Origin: Chromobacterium sp. IIBBL 290-4
GTDB taxonomy: Bacteria; Pseudomonadota; Gammaproteobacteria; Burkholderiales; Chromobacteriaceae
Assembly: GCF_024207115.1 (NCBI RefSeq)
Contig: NZ_CP100128.1
Span: forward strand, 4,030,001 to 4,094,000
Direction: 5' to 3'
DNA: 64,000 nt
The notes beneath the pieces were generated by a model. That model did no database searches. It had not been told where the DNA came from and saw only the letters and a list, made by a program, of their open reading frames with translations. The position numbers were made by a program, and so were the translations under genes. Shown here in pieces: positions 10,053 through 17,063 of the stretch. Numbering within the stretch: position 1 is the stretch's first letter; each line of letters begins with the position of its first letter.

Positions 10053-11036
10053 AGCAATTGGCTCAATTGATGGGTGGAAACATTCTCGTCGAAAGCCGAC
10101 ACGGCAAGGGCAGCGTTTTCACCCTGACGCTGCCCTTGCCGGAATCGATGGCGCCAGACATCGCGCCATACGAAGAAACCATCAACCCGCTGACCGGATA
10201 TCAACTCTTGGTCGCAGAGGATATCGAAGTCAACCGGCTCATCATTGAAGACTTTCTCCATCTGGCGGGCGCCCGCGTGACTTTCGCGGAAAACGGCTTG
10301 GAAGCCGTGAACCGGGTTCTCGCCATGCCCCGCGGCTTCCACGCCGTTCTGATGGACGTGCAGATGCCGGTCATGGGCGGCTATGAAGCCACGCGGCGGA
10401 TTCTGGAAATCAATCCCCGACTGCCCGTCATCGGACTGACCGCCCATGCGCTGAAAGAAGAACAGGCCCGCTGCCGCGCCGCCGGCATGGTCGATCACGT
10501 TACCAAGCCGGCCACCCAATCCGTTCTCGTCGCCGCCATCCGAAAGCATGGACTTGCGCCGGACTGCGCCTTGCCCGCCTCGTCAGCCCGCGAACACAAC
10601 CCCGACTTGATGGATTGGCCGGCCTTCCAGGCTGAGTACGGCACCAGACCAGAACTGGCTCGAAAACTGATACAAACCGCCCACTCCGGCCAAAAAGACA
10701 AACCCGAATCTCTGCGCGCCGCGGCGCGCCAACAAGATCGGGTTCAACTGATGGCCGCCGCTCACGCCATACGCGGCGTGGCGGCGAATCTGAAAGCGCA
10801 CACGCTGTCCAGCATGGCGACGCAGGTGGAGCATGCCGCCAGCGAAGCGGACCAGAATGTAAACGAGCTTGCCATGCAATTAGCCGGCATGGTCGAACAA
10901 TGGCTGGAAGAACTGACCCGTCACGAAAGCTGAGCGGGCGCCGGCCTCGCCGTTATTCAGGCCACAAAGCCAGATCGCCCCTCGAATGACAAGGCAGGCG
11001 GCCCGGCCATCGGCTCCGGCATTCAATGGCGCGGAC

Positions 11037-11831
11037 TCACTCTGGCCGGCTGACGATATCGGCCTTGAACCACTTGCGCGACAGCGCCAACAAGCTGCCG
11101 TCGCGCTGCAGATGGCCGATGGCGCGGTTCACCTCGGCAAGCAATCGGGGGTTGCCCTTGCGCATCGTCACGCAGGCATCCTCGCGCGCCAGCATTCTGC
11201 CCGCCGCCAGCAATTCGCCATGACTGCTCAGCATCAGATTGAACGCCGCCAGGCGATTGATCACGATGGCGTTGACTTCGCCGCGGCGCAAGCCGTCGTA
11301 CTTGGTCAGATCGTCATGATAAAGATGGACATGCGCCTGCGGCACATTGGCGCGCAGCCACTGCTCGTAATTGGTGCCCGCGCCCACGCCGACATGAGCG
11401 CCGGCCAGATCCGCCGCGCTGCGGAAACGGCTTTGATCCGCCTTGCGCACCACCATCTGCAGGCCGGTATAGGTGTAAGGGATGGAAAAGTCGAAATTTC
11501 GGCTGCGCTCTGTGGTCGCCACCACCTGATTCACCACCACATCCACGCGCCCCGCCTTCAGACTGCTCAGCATCTGTCCCCAAATAATGGTCTTGAATTG
11601 CGCTTTCACACCCAATTGCTGCGCGAGCATGCGGCCAAAATCCACTTCAAAGCCCTGCAGCTCGGCATTGGGCGCGGCTCGAAAACTATAAGGAGGAAAA
11701 GTGCCTTCCAGGCCGACGACCAAGGCGCCCTGCTGGCTGACTTTCTGCCAGGCGTCTCCAGCCTGAGCCGGAATCAAGCCCAGCAGCGACATTAAGGCCA
11801 CGCCGACCCTCACCCTCATCTGCTCACGCAT
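11037..11831 (-). CDS. Periplasmic amino-acid binding protein (SBP family 3)
   Basis: A 264-aa extracellular solute-binding protein of the polar amino-acid ABC type (ArtI/HisJ/FliY fold). From ATG 11831 the product has a signal peptide MREQMRVRVGVALMSLLGLI ending PAQAGDA; a strong GGGAGGGG ribosome-binding site precedes it, so the extra 25 codons up to 11906 are not used. Family features: LVVGLEGTFPPYSFRA, LQGFEVDFGRMLAQQLGVK, the middle segment RVDVVVNQVVATTERSRNFDFSIPY, and ADLAGAHVGVGAGTNYEQWL. No permease or ATPase gene is adjacent, so it works with a distant transporter or as a sensory binding protein. Ligand unknown. Confidence 0.88.
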   Translation of the reverse strand: MREQMRVRVGVALMSLLGLIPAQAGDAWQKVSQQGALVVGLEGTFPPYSFRAAPNAELQGFEVDFGRMLAQQLGVKAQFKTIIWGQMLSSLKAGRVDVVVNQVVATTERSRNFDFSIPYTYTGLQMVVRKADQSRFRSAADLAGAHVGVGAGTNYEQWLRANVPQAHVHLYHDDLTKYDGLRRGEVNAIVINRLAAFNLMLSSHGELLAAGRMLAREDACVTMRKGNPRLLAEVNRAIGHLQRDGSLLALSRKWFKADIVSRPE

Positions 11832-12149
11832 CGCCCCTCCCGCGCCATTTGGCCTGATCCCCACATGGTTCAAGATAGGCCATTTCAGTCGATGAGATGT
11901 CTTCACCGCCCGGCCCTATGAGTGAAAACCTCGTTTGCCCCAAGATGTGGAAGGGCGCAGGCCGTTAGACAAGCTCAGCCTTCGGACTTGCGACGCGCCC
12001 ATTGCCCCCCCCCAAATCCAACATTTCCACCACTCTCTCCAGCACTCGGATCGCCTCCCCGCGCGCAAGGAGCATGCTCGCCATGAGCATGTGCGCGGCA
12101 GCGAAAGTCAGCGTACACTGGGCCTTTCCTTTGTCATGTTTTCAGCCCC
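11832..12149. other. Divergent intergenic region with a C9 tract
   Basis: About 320 bp between the binding-protein gene (minus) and nudC (plus). It holds a run of nine C at 12005-12013, about 140 bp before nudC. No gene, tRNA or clear promoter pair was recognised. Confidence 0.4.
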
Positions 12150-12944
12150 ATGCCTTTTGAACTGCCTTCCCAGCCCGCACCCGACCTGCCCAGCCGCTGG
12201 TGCCTATTCGATGGCGATCTTTTATGGCTGCTCGATCAGCAATTACCTGAACAAGCGCCTGCCAATGCCCAATTCACCCGCCCAAGCTTCCTCGGCGTCC
12301 ATGAACAGCGCAATCTGTTCATGGCGGAATTGATAGGCGCCGCTCCCGCGGATGGCGAATGGCTGCCGCTGCGCCCCGCCTTGATGGCGCTGCCCGCCAA
12401 CCAGATCCAGGCCGCGGCGAGAGCGGCCCAGCTGCGGCAGTTTTTTCATAGCCATAGATTTTGCGGCCACTGCGCGACGCCGCTGGAGCTTGCCCGCGAC
12501 CAACTGGGCCGCCGCTGCCCAAGCTGCGGCCAACTCTACTACCCGCGCATTTCGCCGGCCATGATGGTGCTGGTTCAGCGCGGACGCGAACTGCTGCTGG
12601 CCCGCAGCCCGCATTTCGCGCCGGGCGTCTACAGCGCGCTGGCAGGTTTCGTCGAACCGGGCGAAACGCTGGAAGAGTGCGTGCACCGGGAAACCTGGGA
12701 AGAAGCCGGCATCCGGATCAAGAATCTGCGCTATGCCTTCTCGCAATCCTGGCCCTTCCCGCACTCGCTGATGCTGGCCTTCACCGCGGAATACGATGGC
12801 GGCGCGCTCACGCCGCAGGAAGGCGAAATCGAAGACGCGCAATGGTTCGACATCGACGCGCTGCCCGGCTTGCCCTCCACGATATCGATCGCCCGGCATC
12901 TCATTGAATTCACTTGCAATCAAATTAATAATAAAAATGGCTAA
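12150..12944 (+). CDS. nudC: NAD(H) pyrophosphatase / RNA decapping hydrolase NudC
   Basis: A 264-aa Nudix hydrolase that splits NADH to NMNH and AMP and can remove NAD caps from RNA. The order of domains is that of NudC: variable N-terminal domain, zinc ribbon CGHC ... CPSCG (residues ~109-130), then the Nudix box GFVEPGETLEECVHRETWEEAG (G-x5-E-x7-REU-x-EE-x-GU, intact). Just after it is SQSWPFPHSLML, the SQPWPFPxS motif specific to NudC. No good ribosome-binding site is seen at ATG 12150. The final residues (NQINNKNG) run into AT-rich DNA. Confidence 0.93.
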   Translation: MPFELPSQPAPDLPSRWCLFDGDLLWLLDQQLPEQAPANAQFTRPSFLGVHEQRNLFMAELIGAAPADGEWLPLRPALMALPANQIQAAARAAQLRQFFHSHRFCGHCATPLELARDQLGRRCPSCGQLYYPRISPAMMVLVQRGRELLLARSPHFAPGVYSALAGFVEPGETLEECVHRETWEEAGIRIKNLRYAFSQSWPFPHSLMLAFTAEYDGGALTPQEGEIEDAQWFDIDALPGLPSTISIARHLIEFTCNQINNKNG

Positions 12945-12949
12945 ATTTC

Positions 12950-12964
12950 ATTTAATTATTAAAT
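12950..12964. promoter_or_regulatory. AT-rich palindrome upstream of the secreted-protein gene
   Basis: ATTTAAT-T-ATTAAAT, inside an almost pure A/T stretch (about 12915-12985) that contrasts with the GC-rich neighbourhood. It could be a binding site for a regulator or H-NS-like silencer; no factor is identified. Confidence 0.35.
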
Positions 12965-13092
12965 TTTTATTTAAATAAAGGATTTGTAAACCTTCTCGCA
13001 TACTCTCACGTTCAACGAAATGACGAAGCCGCCATCAAGCCATGCTTGCCCACTGGATGGCTTCCGTTTTCACTTCTGAAAGTTGAACCGAG

Positions 13093-14346
13093 ATGAAACA
13101 AAACCAATATCTGAAACTATCCTTGATGCTGTCGCTGGCCTCAGTGAGCCTCTACAGCCACGCCGCGCCTCTGACAGTGGATAGTTTGGATGGCCCTGTC
13201 GCCGCCAATGAAATCCAGTCGTTCGTCGACTTTGCCAAGGGCATACAGCCTGTCATATCAGAGTCCGGCGAGGAGTGGAGCCAGGGCGACGACGGCAAAG
13301 CCATGAAGGCGCTATCCCAGGTGTACGATATCGCTCCGCGCAAGGAAGTCCTGGACAAGATGACCGACTACTGCGACAGCCTGCTGTCGCAACGCAATGA
13401 TATCCTGCCGGCCCCGGCTGGCCACCGCGTGATCTGGACCGGCCGCGTCGACCCGGTATGGCCCAACGTTCCCGATAAATACCCGATCCAGACCGGCGGC
13501 GAACAAGGCGACCCGGTGGGCCACCTGGCCAGCTGCGCCCGCCAGATCATCAAGACCCCGGCGCTGTACAACCAGAACGTGGCCGGCGGCGACCCCCACC
13601 ACTTCGGCGCCACCTATCTGCAGCGTGCCAAGACCTATCTGGCCGAAGCCGACAAGACCATGGACCAGCACATCCTGAAATCGCTGCTGACGATGAAGGA
13701 CGGCCATATGTACTTCGCCGACAACTCACCGTACCAGACTGGCAAGCCAGTGCCGTGGAACCAGCAAATGATGTTCGACTACGGCTTCATGAACCTGGCC
13801 CAAGCCCATGACCTGCTGAAGGATGATCCTGCACGCGTCCAACGCTACGATGCCATCGTCAAATCCAACCTGGATTGGTTCTTCCAATCCGGCCTTACCC
13901 GTTATACCGACCAGGCAGGCAAAGCTGCCTACAACTGGGCCTACGCCATCCCAGCCACCGGCGGAGAAGACTGCAACCACGGCAGCATGGATGTCTACGG
14001 CTTTTACCGCTTGCTCTTGAGCGGCCGCTATGGCCTGACCGCCAAGCAGATGGCGCCGTTCGGCAACACGGTATTCGACGTGATGCGTTTGGGCGATCGC
14101 GATTACTCCGGCCGTGTCGACGGCAGCAGCGACAACAGCAGCAAACACGGCGGCGAAACCAATTACCTGCGAACCGGCTTCATGCTCGCCGCCCTGTCGC
14201 GTCCTGACGCCTACTACACCATGATGAGCGACGCCGGCATCCAGGATGGCGGCTCCACCAGCTCCGCCAGCGCCTATGCCAATTTCCTGACGATCAAGTC
14301 CCAGCGCTCCGCCGCCCGCTCCGCCAAGCAACTCTCGCAACGCTGA
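13093..14346 (+). CDS. Secreted protein of unknown function, possibly a carbohydrate-active alpha/alpha-toroid protein
   Basis: 417 aa with a clear Sec signal peptide (MKQNQYLKLSLMLSLASVSL, cleavage near YSHAAP). The mature part is rich in aromatic and His residues and helix-like: PAGHRVIWTGRVDPVWPNV, DPHHFGATYLQRAKTYLAEA, NQQMMFDYGFMNLAQAHDLL, KAAYNWAYAIPA, EDCNHGSMDVYGFYRLL. Paired helices with conserved H, E, D, N and W residues recall alpha/alpha-toroid polysaccharide lyases or epimerases, but I cannot place it in a family, so an enzymatic role is only a suggestion. A low-complexity Ser/Gly/Ala stretch precedes the C-terminus. It is a single gene behind an unusually AT-rich upstream region, which suggests separate regulation or acquisition. 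Confidence 0.7.
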   Translation: MKQNQYLKLSLMLSLASVSLYSHAAPLTVDSLDGPVAANEIQSFVDFAKGIQPVISESGEEWSQGDDGKAMKALSQVYDIAPRKEVLDKMTDYCDSLLSQRNDILPAPAGHRVIWTGRVDPVWPNVPDKYPIQTGGEQGDPVGHLASCARQIIKTPALYNQNVAGGDPHHFGATYLQRAKTYLAEADKTMDQHILKSLLTMKDGHMYFADNSPYQTGKPVPWNQQMMFDYGFMNLAQAHDLLKDDPARVQRYDAIVKSNLDWFFQSGLTRYTDQAGKAAYNWAYAIPATGGEDCNHGSMDVYGFYRLLLSGRYGLTAKQMAPFGNTVFDVMRLGDRDYSGRVDGSSDNSSKHGGETNYLRTGFMLAALSRPDAYYTMMSDAGIQDGGSTSSASAYANFLTIKSQRSAARSAKQLSQR

Positions 14347-14403
14347 CGCCCCGCTCCGCCATCGCCCTCCCTGCTAAAACGCCGGCCGGGCGATGGCCTG
14401 AAA

Positions 14404-15945
14404 TCAGAGCCGGAACCGGCCAACCGAAGCCTTCAATTCCTGCGCCAGCGTGGACAGCCCCTCCACATCCGCGTTGACCAGCGTCATCGACGATTGCGAC
14501 TCGTCGACGATCCGGTACACCGACGCGATATTGTCCGCCACGCTATGGCTGGCCAGCGCCTGCGCCGAAGCCACTTTGGCCATGCTGCGGATATGATCCA
14601 GCGCCTGCGCCATGCCGCTGTTGATTTCCCGCAGCGCCAGCGCCGCCTCGCGCGCCAGATCCACGCCGCGAATCACCACCGGCTTGACGCCGTCCATTCG
14701 GGCGACCACCAAATCGGTATCGGCCTGAATGCCCTGGATGGTTCCGGTGATGCGCTCCGTCGCCTGCGCGCTGCGCTTCGCCAGCTTGCGCACCTCATCG
14801 GCGACGACGGCGAAACCTCGGCCGCTCCCCCCCCCCGCCCGCGCCGCCTCGATGGCGGCATTCAAGGCCAATAGATTGGTCTGATCGGCGATTTCCTTGA
14901 TTTCCAGCGCGATGCCGTCCACCTCGCGCGAGCGCTCGGCCAGACTGGCGATCTGCGCGGAAGCGTCCACAACCTGCCCCGCCACCAGCTGAATCTCCTC
15001 CGCCGCGCGATTGACCAGCTCCTCGCCACGACTGGCCAATTGGCTGGAGCGCACGGAGTGGCTTTCCGTCTCGTCGGCGCAAGCTGTTACCTGGCTGGAA
15101 CAGGCCGACATCGACTCGATCTCTTTGGCCGCGCCTTCCGTCACCTGCATCGAACGGGCGGCCACCGCGCGTATCTGCCGCATCTGTTCGGCCAATTCCA
15201 TCACGGCGGACTCCAGATTGCCGGCCCCGCCGTGCAGGTTTTCAATCATTTCCCGCAGCCCCGCCTGCATCTGGGCAATCGCATCCAGCAGGCTATCCTG
15301 GTGGCCGCAACGCACCCGCTGCGACAAATCGCCGGCGGCGATGGCTCGCGCCGTGTGCGAGGCCTGTTCGGGTTCGCCGCCGATCAGCAATAGTCTTACC
15401 GCCATCTGCTTGTAAACCAGGTCGATATCATCCAGAAACATGCCGGTGCCTATCGTCCAGCCCCAGTCTGGAATGCGCATCACCGCATTGAGCTTAGGCA
15501 GGGGCACATCGCCGTTGGGACGCCGGGTCTGTATCTGCACAAATCCAAAATCCGCCTCGCGCAGCGCGTCGTCATAAGCCTGAACCAGAGTCCGCCCATC
15601 AGGCAGCTTGTCGCCGGGATCGGCTTTGCCCAATTTGCGCTTGTCCGGATGCACCAGCACCAGTTGGCCCGCATCCCGCGCGAAAACATAATTGCCCTTG
15701 TCCCGCAACTGGGTCATCGCCTCCACGGCGCGCTTTTGAGCCTCCCGTCGACTCAGCTTGCCCGCTCGCTCCAGCTTTTGAAAATAGGCTATTTGATTGG
15801 CCGCCAGATGCAGCGTGGTGCGGATCTGGCCTTTGTGATCGTCCAGCATGGAGTCATGCAGTCCGTACAAGGCTACGCCCGTCAATACGCCCATGCCCAG
15901 CAAGGCATTGATGACCAGCAACCCCAAGCGGGTGGACAGCTTCAT
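14404..15945 (-). CDS. Methyl-accepting chemotaxis protein, single-Cache type, lacking TM2
   Basis: 513 aa. From ATG 15945 (GGAG 8 bp upstream): TM1 (LGLLVINALLGMGVLTGVAL), a periplasmic single-Cache domain (NYVFARDAGQLVLVHPDKRK to RIPDWGWTIGTGMFLDDIDL), then the signalling helix pair with the hairpin tip EIKEIADQTNLLALNAAIEA. Two oddities. After the Cache domain, VRLLLIGGEPEQASHTARAI passes directly into the HAMP segment AAGDLSQRV, so the second membrane helix and the start of HAMP are missing. At the hairpin tip, AARAGGGSGRGFAVVADEV has one residue more than the family pattern AARAGExGRGF, encoded in a run of ten G. Without TM2 the signalling domain and the sensor would lie on the same side of the membrane, so the receptor is probably non-functional or altered. 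Confidence 0.88.
   Translation of the reverse strand: MKLSTRLGLLVINALLGMGVLTGVALYGLHDSMLDDHKGQIRTTLHLAANQIAYFQKLERAGKLSRREAQKRAVEAMTQLRDKGNYVFARDAGQLVLVHPDKRKLGKADPGDKLPDGRTLVQAYDDALREADFGFVQIQTRRPNGDVPLPKLNAVMRIPDWGWTIGTGMFLDDIDLVYKQMAVRLLLIGGEPEQASHTARAIAAGDLSQRVRCGHQDSLLDAIAQMQAGLREMIENLHGGAGNLESAVMELAEQMRQIRAVAARSMQVTEGAAKEIESMSACSSQVTACADETESHSVRSSQLASRGEELVNRAAEEIQLVAGQVVDASAQIASLAERSREVDGIALEIKEIADQTNLLALNAAIEAARAGGGSGRGFAVVADEVRKLAKRSAQATERITGTIQGIQADTDLVVARMDGVKPVVIRGVDLAREAALALREINSGMAQALDHIRSMAKVASAQALASHSVADNIASVYRIVDESQSSMTLVNADVEGLSTLAQELKASVGRFRL
14827..14836. repeat. Homopolymer C10 (G10 in the chemoreceptor reading strand)
   Basis: Ten consecutive C on the plus strand inside the chemoreceptor gene, encoding part of AGGGSG at the signalling hairpin tip. 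Loss or gain of one or two bases would frameshift the last 140 or so residues. Confidence 0.9.
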
Positions 15946-16079
15946 CGCGCGCGCTCCATTCAAGCTTCTCGCTAGCTCATGCGCCCGCCGAATACTGGAT
16001 GGCCGGCGCGCTCATGCTAATATAGGCAGATACCGGCGCTTTCCCAATCGGCGCCGCCTATCGACCAATCAGACCGAAT

Positions 16080-16526
16080 ATGAAACTTATCAAGCTGATT
16101 ACCCCATTATTCGCCTTTGGCATGGCTTTTGCCGCCAGCCAGGCCCACGCGGAAAACGAAGATCAACCGCTGCCCGGCGATTTCCAGCCTGCGCCCGCGG
16201 CCAAGCCGCTGTCTTCGCACCACGCCAAGAAAACTCCGCAAACCGCCGCCACAGCCAAACCCGCCGGCGCTCACGCCAGCCACGGCAAAGCCGCCGCCAA
16301 GAGCAAGGCCAAACCGGCCCACCACAGCCATGCCGGCAAGAAGGCAAGCAAAGCGCGCAAGCACGCATCCAGCCACGCCAAGAAGCCTCATCAGGCTAAA
16401 ACCGCCAAACATGCGAAAACGGCGCATCGCCCAGCCAAGCATGCCGCCGCCAAACCGCACAAGAAAGCGGCGAAGAAACATGCAGGCAAGCGCCATCACC
16501 ACCACAAGAAGAAAAAAACCAGCTGA
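16080..16526 (+). CDS. Exported His/Lys/Ala-rich low-complexity protein
   Basis: 148 aa. A Sec signal peptide (MKLIKLITPLFAFGMAFAAS, cleavage near QAHA-EN) is followed by a short acidic/Pro part (ENEDQPLPGDFQPAP) and then about 100 residues made almost only of K, A, H, S, P and T, with repeated KxAKxHHK-like units and a final HHHHKKKKTS. The composition resembles histone-H1-like or PHA-granule basic proteins but with a signal peptide and about 20 % His. A role in binding polyanions or metals in the periplasm is inference. There is no close ribosome-binding site; a strong terminator follows at 16547. It stands alone between the chemoreceptor and nrdG, which read the other way. Confidence 0.75.
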   Translation: MKLIKLITPLFAFGMAFAASQAHAENEDQPLPGDFQPAPAAKPLSSHHAKKTPQTAATAKPAGAHASHGKAAAKSKAKPAHHSHAGKKASKARKHASSHAKKPHQAKTAKHAKTAHRPAKHAAAKPHKKAAKKHAGKRHHHHKKKKTS

Positions 16527-16546
16527 CGCCTTAGGGCGACAATACG

Positions 16547-16576
16547 AAAGAGGCGCGGATCCGCGCCTCTTTTTTC
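16547..16576. terminator. Intrinsic terminator between convergent genes
   Basis: AAAGAGGCGCGGATCCGCGCCTCTTT is a perfect palindrome (16547-16572) continued by TTTT. It serves the exported His-rich protein gene (plus) and, with its A-tract, nrdG (minus). Confidence 0.85.
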
Positions 16577-16585
16577 ATCTGCCCA

Positions 16586-17056
16586 TCACACTATGCCGCT
16601 GACTGGGCTGCCGCCCTTCAAGCGGATCAGGCGCTGATTCGCCGACCCCCGCCAAGGCAGCGTCGTCGGCTGCCCGCGTTCATACTTGCCGTCTATCACC
16701 ACATCCACCAGCCTCATTCCTGGCCACGAGGCGACTTCATCGTAGCGATAGCCGGTCCACAGCCAGATATTCTTCTCCGGATAACGCGCCTTGAACGCCT
16801 GGCACAAATCCAGCACCGCCTCCCGGTTGGCGGGGTGCAGCGGATCGCCGCCGGACAGGCTCAAGCCATCATGGGTGGCGCAATGGCTCAGCAACTGCTC
16901 CCTGACCTCATCGGAAAAAAACCGTCCCGTCTTGCGATCCCAGATCGAAGCGTTGTGGCAATCCAGACAGGCATGTTGGCAACCGGTGACGAACAGCGTG
17001 ACGCGCACGCCCTCGCCGTTGACCAGATCGCAGGTGTAGTAGCGGTCGTAATTCAT
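16586..17056 (-). CDS. nrdG: Anaerobic ribonucleotide reductase activating protein
   Basis: 156-aa radical-SAM activase that installs the glycyl radical on NrdD. The start MNYDRYYTCDLVNGEGVRVT aligns with the E. coli NrdG opening; the longer TTG-started frame overlaps nrdD. The [4Fe-4S] site is CQHACLDCHNASIW (C-x3-C-x2-C) and GLSLSGGDPL is the SAM-binding glycine motif. ATG 17056 is 7 bp after the nrdD stop, so translation is probably coupled to nrdD; the nearest GGAG is very close to the start. Works in the cytosol without oxygen. Confidence 0.94.
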   Translation of the reverse strand: MNYDRYYTCDLVNGEGVRVTLFVTGCQHACLDCHNASIWDRKTGRFFSDEVREQLLSHCATHDGLSLSGGDPLHPANREAVLDLCQAFKARYPEKNIWLWTGYRYDEVASWPGMRLVDVVIDGKYERGQPTTLPWRGSANQRLIRLKGGSPVSGIV

Positions 17057-17063
17057 GCTCCGC

